Shown here in pieces: positions 44,362 to 53,402 of a DNA stretch of 64,000 bases. Both the position numbers and the translations under genes were made by a program. The notes under the pieces are model-generated. The model made no database searches. It had not been told where the DNA came from and worked only from the letters and a program-made list of their open reading frames with translations. Position 1 is the first letter of the stretch, and every line of letters begins with the position of its first letter. Source of the DNA: Afipia sp. (GTDB lineage Bacteria; Pseudomonadota; Alphaproteobacteria; Rhizobiales; Xanthobacteraceae); the NCBI GenBank assembly GCA_024508675.1, contig JANINQ010000001.1, forward strand, positions 623,162-687,161, in the 5' to 3' direction.

Positions 44362-44541
44362 TCAGCCGGCAATCGGCATGGCGGCGACCACTTTGATCGA
44401 CAGCACTGTGACGGTCACGAGCAGGCACACCGACAGCGACGCCACCGCGAGCGAGGCGGCAAGCGCGTTCGACAATCGGGCTGACGCAAGGCGCGCAGAC
44501 CGCAATCCGAAACCAGGTCCTGAAACGGGCGACCGAAGCAT
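44362..44541 (-). CDS. Very small membrane protein (59 aa)
   Basis: A 59-codon frame (MLRSPVSGPGFGLRSARLAS...) with a basic N-terminal region and one hydrophobic helix (ALAASLAVASLSVCLLVTVTVLS, in two overlapping parts), ending in MPIAG. It resembles a single-pass protein or an exported peptide. No known family. It sits about 50 bp before the next tiny membrane ORF and between the DUF486 and GST genes, in a gap with no other gene. Confidence 0.45.
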   Translation of the reverse strand: MLRSPVSGPGFGLRSARLASARLSNALAASLAVASLSVCLLVTVTVLSIKVVAAMPIAG

Positions 44542-44699
44542 GGTCGTGAATCCTCAAACGGGCGGCGAATCACCCCCATCGCAAAATCTCAGGAATCGCT
44601 GTCAACATTGCGGCGCGGCCGCGCCAAACGTGGCGGAAGCGGGGCAAGCACAGAAAAATCAGCAGGTTATGCTCGCTATCCCGGCAATGAACAGGGGGG

Positions 44700-45371
44700 T
44701 CAGGCTTCGGCGGTCAGCCCGGTTTCGTTGCCGGGAGCGGTTTCGGGGGCCACCACCTCCGCCGGCTTCCACGCCATCGAGACGAATTTCGGCTCGCTTT
44801 CGACCCGCTTCAGCCAGGCCTTGATCGCCGGATAGCCGGAGAGGTCGAAGTCGCACTGGTTGGCGACATGGGTGTAGCCGTAGAGCGCGATGTCCGCGAC
44901 GGTGAGGTGTCCCGCCGCGAAGTAGTCGTGGGTCTTGAGGTGATTTTCCATCACCCGCAGCGCCGCGTAGCCGCGTTCCATCCAGTCTTCCAGCGAATGG
45001 GTCTGCAGGTCGCGTCCGCCGCGCACCAGCACCAGCCAGAAATAGGCCGCGCCGACGCTCGGCTCCAGCGCATGCTGTTCGAAGAACATCCACTGCAGGG
45101 CCTGCGCGCGATCGATGCGGTCTTCCGGCGCCAATGACGTGCCGATGGCGACGTACCACAGGATCGCATTCGACTCCGCAAGGTAGCGTCCGTCGGCGAC
45201 TTCCAGCAGCGGCACCTGGCCCGACGGATTGCGCGCGAGAAATTCCGGCGTGCGGCTTTCGCCGCGCAGAATGTCCACCTCGATCGCCTTGTAAGGCGCG
45301 TTCAACAGCGCCAGCGCAAGGCGGACCTTGTAGCTGTTGCCGGAGCGCTGCATCGAGTAGAGCTTGTACAT
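44700..45371 (-). CDS. Glutathione S-transferase
   Basis: A 223-residue GST. MYKLYSMQRSGNSYKVRLALALLNAPYKAIEVDILRGESRTPEFLARNPSGQVPLLE is the glutathione-binding half, with SGNSYK in place of the usual catalytic Ser region; LTVADIALYGYTHVANQ lies in the helical half. The closest named group would be theta/beta-like bacterial GSTs. It resembles the partial GST at 63722 (both have the GESRTPEFL segment), suggesting paralogy. The substrate is unknown. Confidence 0.9.
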   Translation of the reverse strand: MYKLYSMQRSGNSYKVRLALALLNAPYKAIEVDILRGESRTPEFLARNPSGQVPLLEVADGRYLAESNAILWYVAIGTSLAPEDRIDRAQALQWMFFEQHALEPSVGAAYFWLVLVRGGRDLQTHSLEDWMERGYAALRVMENHLKTHDYFAAGHLTVADIALYGYTHVANQCDFDLSGYPAIKAWLKRVESEPKFVSMAWKPAEVVAPETAPGNETGLTAEA

Positions 45372-45576
45372 GCGGGCTTTCGCGTGATGCCTCAGTGAAC
45401 CGCCGAGTGCGGCCTAACAATGAGGTTCCGGGGCCTGTGCCGCAAGGCCTTGGCGTTAGAAAAAGTCAAATCGATCACAGCTATGCGCGTGCCCGCGATT
45501 TTATTCTGCGGAACGCGGGCAGGCGCGTCAATTTCGCGCAATTCGGCGTGAGGAAAATACCGCCGATCCGTGATCG

Positions 45577-46587
45577 TCAGGATTTGTTCGCAACTGCGTC
45601 AAGATCGAGATAGCGCATGCGCTTCGCCTCGCGGCGGCCCTGCGCGATGGCTTCCAGCACGAGGCCGATGGCGAGCGAGAGAAAGCCGAGCTGCGCGATG
45701 GCGGCAGCGAGAATCGCGGTCGGAAAACGCGGCACCAGACCCGTTTCGAGATAGGTGACGATCAGCGGTGCGCCGAGGCCGACGCAGATCATCAGCAGCA
45801 TCGCGCCAATGGCGCTGAAGAAGCGCAGCGGGCGGGTTTCCTTGTAGAGTTTGATCAGCGTCAGCAGGATGCGCGTGCCGTCGCGATAGGTGCGCAGCTT
45901 GCTTTGCGATCCTTCCGGACGCGTCGCGTAGGGCAGCGGCATTTCGCCGGTCGCGATCTTGAGGTCGAGGGCATGCACCGACAGTTCCGCCTCGATCTCG
46001 AATCCGCTGGATGTGACCGGAAACGATTTGGCGAAGCGCCGCGACAGCACGCGATAGCCCGACAGGATGTCGGTGAAGCCGTCACCGAACATGTGCGCCA
46101 TGATGCGGTTGAAGAGATGATTGCCGAAACGGTGCCCGCGCGGAAACGCGCCGTCGCCGCCGTTGCGGGTGCCGACCATCATGTCGAGATTGCGCGTCAC
46201 CAGCGCCTCGATCAGCGCACCGGCCGCGGTCGGATCGTAGGTCGCGTCGCCGTCGGCGAGGATGTAGATATCGGCATCGATGTCGGCCAGCATGCGGCGG
46301 ACGACATTGCCCTTGCCCTGAAGCATCTCGCGCCGGACGATGGCGCCTGCCGCGACGGCGGCGTCATAGGTGCCGTCGGTGGAATTGTTATCGTAGACAT
46401 AGATACGTGCGCCCGGCAGCGCGCGCTGAAACCCTTCGATCACCGAGGCGATCGCGGCTTCCTCGTTGTAGCAGGGGAGCAGCACCGCGATGGAGCGGTT
46501 GCGCACCATCGCGCTCTGCGGAAACAGGTCGCCGATTTCGTCGCGAACGCGATCAAGCTTTGACAAGACGGTGGCTCCCGATTGCAT
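45577..46587 (-). CDS. Family 2 glycosyltransferase, DPM/GtrB type
   Basis: A 336-residue GT-A fold enzyme. VLLPCYNEEAAIASVIEGF and YVYDNNSTDGTYDAA form the nucleotide-sugar site, ILADGDATYDP the DxD metal motif. Two C-terminal hydrophobic segments (about 265-285 and 295-320) anchor it in the membrane, as in enzymes that load sugars onto polyprenyl phosphate. Its start overlaps the GT87 gene by 35 bp, so the two are likely co-translated; GT87 enzymes use such lipid-linked sugars. Confidence 0.88.
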   Translation of the reverse strand: MQSGATVLSKLDRVRDEIGDLFPQSAMVRNRSIAVLLPCYNEEAAIASVIEGFQRALPGARIYVYDNNSTDGTYDAAVAAGAIVRREMLQGKGNVVRRMLADIDADIYILADGDATYDPTAAGALIEALVTRNLDMMVGTRNGGDGAFPRGHRFGNHLFNRIMAHMFGDGFTDILSGYRVLSRRFAKSFPVTSSGFEIEAELSVHALDLKIATGEMPLPYATRPEGSQSKLRTYRDGTRILLTLIKLYKETRPLRFFSAIGAMLLMICVGLGAPLIVTYLETGLVPRFPTAILAAAIAQLGFLSLAIGLVLEAIAQGRREAKRMRYLDLDAVANKS

Positions 46588-47782
46588 GAATGCCGAGATC
46601 GCTCGCCGCGCGCCGCAGCGTCATGGCGTAGAGCGCAAGCATGACGATGAGGCCGAGCGGAATGCCGCTCAGGCCCGCGATGCTGCGGGTGAGGAAGGGG
46701 GCGGCCCAAGCCAGCGCCAGCAGTGAAATCTCGTAAGGTTGAAAGCCGCGCGCCAGTCCGTGACGGACGAGGAATGCAATGGCGATGCCGAGCACCACCA
46801 TGTCGTAGTCCAGCACATAGGGCGTCGCGAGCAGGCACGCGATGGCCAGCGCCGCGGCCTTGAGTTCGAATGCGGCCTGCGAGCGCCACAGCCAGACAAT
46901 GCTGGCGGCGAGGCTCAGCGCGAGCGCGCCCTGCGCGGCATAGGCTGCATCGATGCTGCCGCCCCACATCCGCACGGCGGAGAACAGCGACTGGATTTTC
47001 TCCCAGCCGGTGCCGCCGGCTTCCAGCACGATGGTTCGGGTGAATGTCGCGGACTCGGCGAAGGCGTGCCAGACGCTCATGCCGAATAGTAGCGTCGATG
47101 CGCCGATCAGCGCGGCGACGGTCGCCGTCGCGCTCAGGATTGTGGACCAGCGGCCGGTGACCAAGAGCACGAGCGGGATCAGCACGCCGAATTGCGGCTT
47201 GTAGGACAGAAGGCCGAGCAGCACGCCCGCCAGCACGGGGCGAGGGTTCAGCAAGGTGAGAAATCCGCCGAGCAATGCAGCGGTGAAGAACGCGTTCTGG
47301 CCGTGCCCGACATTGACGAACACGGCGGGGAATGCCGCCGTCGCCAGCCAGGTTTCGCGCCGTGGCACGATGGCATGAACGGCGGCCATGAAGGCGGGGA
47401 GCGAGACCGCGAGCCAGCACAGCAGCGCGAGCGCATAGGGCATCAGCGCGAGCAGGGCGGCGATCATCAGGAAGAACGGCGGATAGTGCCAGCCGAAGAA
47501 GGGCACATCGCGGCCTTCGAACACGGCGATCTCAGCGGCGTGCTGGAGCGCGGGATCGTAGGCGTCCGGCGCCTTGCCGGACAGGGTCAGGACCCCGGCG
47601 GCATAGACGTTGGAGAAGTCGGTTCCGATCGGCTTGCCGTTACGGTCGATCAGGTGCTGCGAAGTCGCGAGCAGTCCGATCAGTCCGGCGAGCGAAATGG
47701 CGAGGACCAGCAGGGCATAGCCACGGATACGCCCTGGCGTGAGCCAGTCTCCGGTCCGCAGGGCTTGCCAAATGTGGCTCAT
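46553..47782 (-). CDS. GT87-family polyprenyl-sugar glycosyltransferase
   Basis: A 409-residue multispanning protein (DUF2029/GT87). NVYAAGVLTLSGKAPDAYDP after the first membrane segment contains the acidic residues of the catalytic loop, FFGWHYPPFFLMIAALLALMPY and VGHGQNAFFTAALLGGFLTL follow the family pattern. GT87 enzymes are mannosyl- or related transferases using polyprenyl-phosphate sugars on the outer face of the membrane. It overlaps the GT2 gene by 35 bp; together they probably make and use a lipid-linked sugar. The acceptor is unknown. Confidence 0.85.
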   Translation of the reverse strand: MSHIWQALRTGDWLTPGRIRGYALLVLAISLAGLIGLLATSQHLIDRNGKPIGTDFSNVYAAGVLTLSGKAPDAYDPALQHAAEIAVFEGRDVPFFGWHYPPFFLMIAALLALMPYALALLCWLAVSLPAFMAAVHAIVPRRETWLATAAFPAVFVNVGHGQNAFFTAALLGGFLTLLNPRPVLAGVLLGLLSYKPQFGVLIPLVLLVTGRWSTILSATATVAALIGASTLLFGMSVWHAFAESATFTRTIVLEAGGTGWEKIQSLFSAVRMWGGSIDAAYAAQGALALSLAASIVWLWRSQAAFELKAAALAIACLLATPYVLDYDMVVLGIAIAFLVRHGLARGFQPYEISLLALAWAAPFLTRSIAGLSGIPLGLIVMLALYAMTLRRAASDLGIHAIGSHRLVKA

Positions 47783-47983
47783 TTTCTCGCCAGAATTTAC
47801 GAATGTTGCAGAGGGCTGATATGCGCGTTGACCCTAGGCGGCGCGCTTTAAGGTTTTCTTAGTCCGCTGCGCAATTTCCTGTGTTTTTGGCGAAGTTTCT
47901 TGCGATGCAGCGTCGCCCGCTTTAGGGTGCCCCGCCCGCCAAAATCCGCGAATCCGGGCCTTCGCGACCCTCAGCATCCTTAG

Positions 47984-49195
<1,212 letters not shown>

Positions 49196-49330
49196 CGCAG
49201 CACTTCAAAGGCACACTGCCCGAATAATGACGGCAGTTTGATTGGAAATAAAGGAAGCGCCATGTTTTTGACACGGCGCTTCCCTTTTGTCCGCTCGCAA
49301 ATCAAAACCTGCAATCCGGAGTTCAATTCC

Positions 49331-49852
49331 ATGCGTCTTTCATCCCTCCTCGGAGCCGCTGCCGTGGCTCTCGTCGCCTCTTTCGCATCCGCGAATGCGC
49401 AGCAGCCGCAGGCCGTGCGCATCGGCGTGCTCGAATGCCATGGCGGCCAGAACGTCGGCATGGTGGTCGCATCCGCGACCACGCTTGAATGCGTCTTCCG
49501 CAGCGAAGGCCGCCGGCCCGAGCCGTATCTGGCGCATGTCACCCGCTTCGGCGTCGATCTCGGCGTTACCGAGAACACCAGCCTGGCCTGGGCAGTTCAT
49601 GCGCCGACCCGCCGTGTCGGCCGCGGCGACCTCGCCGGCAATTATGGCGGCGTCGGCGGCAACGTCTCGTTCGGTCTCGGCGGCGGCGGCAACCTGCTGT
49701 GGGGCGGTTCGCAGAATTCCTTCGCGCTTCAGCCGCTCAGCCTGCAGGGTCAGACCGGCGTGAACGTGACCGGCGGCGTTGTCGGTCTCGACCTCGAGCC
49801 GGTGACCTTCCAGCGCGCCAAGAAGCGTCATCATCGCCGTCACCGCCACTAA
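49331..49852 (+). CDS. DUF992 secreted protein, first copy
   Basis: A 173-residue exported protein. MRLSSLLGAAAVALVASFASANAQ is a signal peptide; the core has GVLECHGGQNVGMVVAS, LECVFRSEGRRPEPYLAHVTRFGVDLGV, and a glycine-rich tail with QNSFALQPLSLQGQTG. It ends in a His/Arg-rich stretch absent from the second copy. DUF992 has no known function. It is followed by a strong intrinsic terminator, then the second DUF992 gene. Confidence 0.88.
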   Translation: MRLSSLLGAAAVALVASFASANAQQPQAVRIGVLECHGGQNVGMVVASATTLECVFRSEGRRPEPYLAHVTRFGVDLGVTENTSLAWAVHAPTRRVGRGDLAGNYGGVGGNVSFGLGGGGNLLWGGSQNSFALQPLSLQGQTGVNVTGGVVGLDLEPVTFQRAKKRHHRRHRH

Positions 49853-49880
49853 GCGGTTGGGTTAACAAACCTGAACGGAA

Positions 49881-49907
49881 AAGGCCCGCAGATGCGGGCC
49901 TTTTTTG
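49881..49907 (+). terminator. Intrinsic terminator of the first DUF992 gene
   Basis: AAGGCCCGC and GCGGGCCTT pair around AGAT and are followed by six T. It lies 29 bp past the stop and separates the two DUF992 transcripts. Confidence 0.9.
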
Positions 49908-50037
49908 TTGCTCTTTAAGGGCTATTGGAAGAGCGGCAATTGAACATTCATGGCCGGTATGACTAGATGCGCGGACCTCTTTCGGGGTTCTTTTCAGACC
50001 GTCAGTTCTGTTCGCGCCATCCAGCCGGAGACATTCC

Positions 50038-50520
50038 ATGCGCCGCCTTACGACCATCCTGTCCGTTGCCTCGGCCGCCCTCGTGGCCGCCGCTGCTCTC
50101 GCTCATGCACAGTCGGGGCGCACCCAGGTCGGCGTGCTTGAATGCCGCGGCGGTCCGAATGTCGGCATGATCGTCGGCTCGGTTTCCAATCTCGGCTGTG
50201 TCTTCCGCTCCGATGGACGCCCGGACGATCTCTACACCGCGCGCATCACCAAGGTCGGCATCGATCTCGGCATCACCACCGAGACGGCGCTGTCCTGGGC
50301 GGTGTTCGCACCCACCGCGCGTCTCGGCATGGGCGATCTCTCCGGCAACTATGCGGGCGTCGACGCCAGCGCCGCGGTCGTCGTCGGTCTTGGCGGCAAT
50401 GCCATGATCGGCGGTTCGGCCAATTCCTTCGCGCTTCAGCCGCTCAGCGTGCAGGGCCAGACCGGCCTCAGCGTTGCCGGCGGTGTGCAGAGCATGGAAC
50501 TGCGCCCCGGCCGGTTCTGA
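50038..50520 (+). CDS. DUF992 secreted protein, second copy
   Basis: A 160-residue paralogue with signal peptide MRRLTTILSVASAALVAAAALAHA, then VGVLECRGGPNVGMIVGS, LGCVFRSDGRPDDLYTARITKVGIDLGI and ANSFALQPLSVQGQTGLSV. It lacks the basic C-terminal tail of its neighbour and ends RPGRF. The tandem arrangement indicates duplication; the intervening terminator means each copy has its own promoter. Function unknown. Confidence 0.88.
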   Translation: MRRLTTILSVASAALVAAAALAHAQSGRTQVGVLECRGGPNVGMIVGSVSNLGCVFRSDGRPDDLYTARITKVGIDLGITTETALSWAVFAPTARLGMGDLSGNYAGVDASAAVVVGLGGNAMIGGSANSFALQPLSVQGQTGLSVAGGVQSMELRPGRF

Positions 50521-50542
50521 TCCTCGTACAAAATTTTTTAGC

Positions 50543-50577
50543 GAAAGCCCGCCGTCATGGCGGGCTTTCTGTTTTCG
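50543..50577 (+). terminator. Intrinsic terminator of the second DUF992 gene
   Basis: An 11-bp perfect stem (GAAAGCCCGCC/GGCGGGCTTTC) with loop GTCAT, followed by TGTTTTC, 22 bp after the stop. Confidence 0.88.
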
Positions 50578-50825
50578 ATAATCTCTTCAATGCACAGCAA
50601 ATTTAGGTGATCGGCTGATGCTGCGCAGCGGCATGTTTCCCGCTTGCCAACCGCATCGGCGCTTGAGACGATCAATAGTGCCGACCCGCATGAGCGCATT
50701 CCGCAGAAGTGGGCTTGGCGCGAGCGGAATGCGCGCAACATTGAAGTAAGGGCGTTCCGGCGGCGACCGGATGCACTTCGCCGGGACTGCTCGATGCGGG
50801 CCGTGCTCCAGACAGGAGACGGCAA

Positions 50826-52892
50826 ATGGGACAAGACGCTCTACGGCAAGACAACCTGAGAAGTCCCCGAGGTCCCCGGTGCATCGCACTGGTGGGCCCA
50901 TTCCAGAGTGGCAAGACCTCGTTACTTGAAGCAATCCTGGCCCGGACCGGGGCCATTCCCAAAGCAGGCAGCGTCGAAGCAGGCACAACCATCGGGGATT
51001 CGTCTCCGGAGGCGCGCAGCCATCGCATGAGCGTCGGCATGACCGCCGCGACCACCACCTTCATGGGCGACAGCTACACCTTCATTGACTGTCCCGGCTC
51101 CGTCGAATTCGCGCACGACATGCGTGCCGCGCTTCCGGCGGTGGATGCCGCCGTCGTGGTCTGCGAGGCCGACGAGCGCAAGCTGCCGCAATTGCAGATC
51201 ATCATGCGCGAACTCGAGGATCTTGGCATTCCGCGCTTCCTGTTCCTGAACAAGATCGACAAGGCCAACAAGCGCATCCGCGAAACGCTGGCGACCCTGC
51301 AGCCGGCCTCGCGCACGCCGCTGGTGCTGCGGCAGATTCCGATCTGGAAAGGCGACCTGATCGCCGGTTTCGTCGATCTCGCGCTGGAGCGCGCGTTTGT
51401 CTATCGCGAGCACATGCCCTCGGAGGTGATCGATCTCGACGCGGGCGATCTCGACCGCGAGAAGGAAGCCCGGCTCACCATGCTGGAAAAGCTCGCCGAT
51501 CACGACGATCGGCTGCTTGAACAATTGCTTGAGGACATTCCGCCGCCGCGTGATGCGGTGTTCGACGATCTCGCCAGCGAACTGCGCGAAGGGCAGATTT
51601 GCCCGGTGCTGCTCGGCTGCGCCACGCGCGAGAACGGCGTGCTGCGGCTGATGAAGGCGCTGCGCCACGAGGCGCCCGGTATTGCCGCCACGGCTGCGCG
51701 GCTCGGTGTCTCCGATGAAAAGACTGCGCTCGCCTACATCATGAAGACCACGCATCTTCAGCACGGCGGCAAACTCTCGCTGGCGCGCATTCTGCGCGGC
51801 CACATCGCCGACGGTGACACCGTGCAGTCATCGGGCGGCGGCAATGGACGCGTCTCCGGCATCCTGACGCCGAACACCGGCGCGGACGCCAAGCGCCCAT
51901 CTGCCGCGACAGGCGACACGGTATCGCTCGGCAAGCTCGATGCGGTTCACACCGGCGATACCTTGACCACGGGCAAGACGGCGCCTGCGTCGCTGGTGGA
52001 TGTTGCCGCGACCCCCCCGGTGCTGGCGACCGCGCTCGCGGCCACGGACCGCAAGGACGACGTCAAGCTCGGTCAGGCGCTGGCGCGTCTTGTCGAGGAA
52101 GACCCGTCGCTCAGTGTCGTCCACAATCCGCTGACCCATGAAATGGTGTTGTGGGGGCAGGGCGAAATGCATCTGCGCGTCGCGGTGGAGCGGTTGCAGG
52201 ATCGCTTCGGCGTCAGTGTGAAGCAGCACGCGCCGCCGGTCGGCTATCAGGAGACCATTCGCAAGACCATCACCCAGCGGGGGCGTCACAAGAAACAGTC
52301 CGGCGGTCACGGCCAGTTCGGCGATGTGGTGCTGGATGTGAAGCCGTTGCCGCGCGGCTCGGGCTTCGCTTTTCGCGAAAAGATCGTGGGCGGCGCGGTG
52401 CCGAAGAACTACATCGGCGCGGTGGAGGAGGGCGTCGGCGACGGACTGGCGCACGGGCCGCTCGGCTTTCCGGTGATCGACATCGAGGTGACGCTGACGG
52501 ATGGCTCCTATCACAGCGTCGACTCCTCCGATCAGGCGTTCCGGACCGCGGCGCGGATCGGCGTCACCGAAGCCCTGCCGCAATGCGCGCCGGTGCTGCT
52601 GGAGCCGATCCATGTGGTCGAGATCGTCTGTCCCACCGATGCGACGGCGAAGATCAACTCGATCCTCTCCGGACGGCGCGGCCAGATTCTCGGCTTCGAC
52701 ACCCGTGAGGGCTGGAACGGCTGGGATCTGGTGCGGGCGATGATGCCGGAAGCGGAGATTGGCGATCTCATTGTCGAGGTGCGTTCCGCCACTGCCGGTT
52801 CGGGCGGCTTCACCCGGCAGTTCGACCATATGGCCGAAGTGACCGGCCGGGCCGCTGACCAGATCATCGCCGCCCACCGCGCGGCGGCGTAG
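50826..52892 (+). CDS. Divergent elongation factor G paralogue
   Basis: A 688-residue protein with EF-G domain order but altered GTPase motifs. The P-loop is GPFQSGKTS (24-32) instead of GHIDAGKTT. The switch II motif is DCPGS (88-92): the histidine that activates water in EF-G and EF-Tu (DTPGH) is serine. NKID (142-145) is intact. Domains II to V continue normally (for example GQFGDVVLDVKPLPRG and GHGPLGFPV-like ending). The predicted loss of the catalytic histidine suggests slow or absent hydrolysis, as in a factor that binds rather than cycles. AGGAG 8 nt before the ATG defines the start. The role is unknown; a canonical EF-G should exist elsewhere. Confidence 0.85.
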   Translation: MGQDALRQDNLRSPRGPRCIALVGPFQSGKTSLLEAILARTGAIPKAGSVEAGTTIGDSSPEARSHRMSVGMTAATTTFMGDSYTFIDCPGSVEFAHDMRAALPAVDAAVVVCEADERKLPQLQIIMRELEDLGIPRFLFLNKIDKANKRIRETLATLQPASRTPLVLRQIPIWKGDLIAGFVDLALERAFVYREHMPSEVIDLDAGDLDREKEARLTMLEKLADHDDRLLEQLLEDIPPPRDAVFDDLASELREGQICPVLLGCATRENGVLRLMKALRHEAPGIAATAARLGVSDEKTALAYIMKTTHLQHGGKLSLARILRGHIADGDTVQSSGGGNGRVSGILTPNTGADAKRPSAATGDTVSLGKLDAVHTGDTLTTGKTAPASLVDVAATPPVLATALAATDRKDDVKLGQALARLVEEDPSLSVVHNPLTHEMVLWGQGEMHLRVAVERLQDRFGVSVKQHAPPVGYQETIRKTITQRGRHKKQSGGHGQFGDVVLDVKPLPRGSGFAFREKIVGGAVPKNYIGAVEEGVGDGLAHGPLGFPVIDIEVTLTDGSYHSVDSSDQAFRTAARIGVTEALPQCAPVLLEPIHVVEIVCPTDATAKINSILSGRRGQILGFDTREGWNGWDLVRAMMPEAEIGDLIVEVRSATAGSGGFTRQFDHMAEVTGRAADQIIAAHRAAA

Positions 52893-53023
52893 CGGGCACG
52901 GTGGCTGAGATTCTCCCTCTCCCTGCCTGGGGAGAGGGAACGCCTCGCGCGTGAGGGACATCCTTCGGGGGTGTGCGAAAACCCGCTCCTCCGGAAGGTG
53001 AGTTCACACAAATATCAGCGTGC

Positions 53024-53068
53024 AAACGGCCTTAAATGATGTATAATACATCATTAAGGCCGTTTTTT
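53024..53068. promoter_or_regulatory. Long hairpin overlapping a TATAAT sequence, upstream of XRE gene
   Basis: Left arm AAACGGCCTTAA plus TGATGTAT and right arm ATACATCA plus TTAAGGCCGTTT pair over 20 bp with a single A bulge and one centre base. The centre is the perfect 17-bp palindrome TGATGTATAATACATCA, which contains TATAAT. T63-T68 follow the arm. As DNA it resembles an operator over a -10 box; as RNA it resembles a terminator. No good -35 is seen. Confidence 0.6.
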
Positions 53069-53104
53069 AGTTGCATACTGGCTTATAAAAATGGAATTCT
53101 GACC

Positions 53105-53362
53105 TTGATCACGTCATCGCAGATGCGCGCAGCGCGGGCCCTTTTGGGCATCGACCAGAAGACCCTCGCGGAATTGTCCGGCGTGTCGCTTCCGACCATT
53201 CAGCGGATGGAAGCCAGCGGCGGCAATGTGCGCGGCATCGTGGATTCGCTGACCAAGGTCGTCGAAGCGCTGAACCGCGCGGGTGTCGAACTGATTGGCG
53301 ATAGCGCCAGAAGCGAAGGCGGCGGTCGCGGCGTCCGGTTCAGGGAGCCGCCCCAGAAGTGA
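53105..53362 (+). CDS. XRE-family helix-turn-helix regulator
   Basis: A small protein of about 85 residues with an HTH: SSQMRAARALLGIDQKTLAELSGVSLPTIQRMEASGGNVRG. A TTG at 53105 and an ATG at 53123 are possible starts; an ATG at 53036 lies inside the hairpin and is less likely. The SulP transporter follows after 40 bp, so both probably share one transcript, and the palindrome ahead would fit autorepression. Many small XRE proteins regulate one adjacent transporter; the ligand is unknown. Confidence 0.78.
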   Translation: MITSSQMRAARALLGIDQKTLAELSGVSLPTIQRMEASGGNVRGIVDSLTKVVEALNRAGVELIGDSARSEGGGRGVRFREPPQK

Positions 53363-53402
53363 AAGCCGGCGGTGCGCCGGCACGAAACGCAGGCGCAGAT
53401 TC

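Noticed and set aside
52905-52945. CCCTCTCCC/GGGAGAGGG near 52910 as fusA-paralogue terminator
   Set aside because: It is an incomplete member of the repeat family at 56508 and lacks a T-run.
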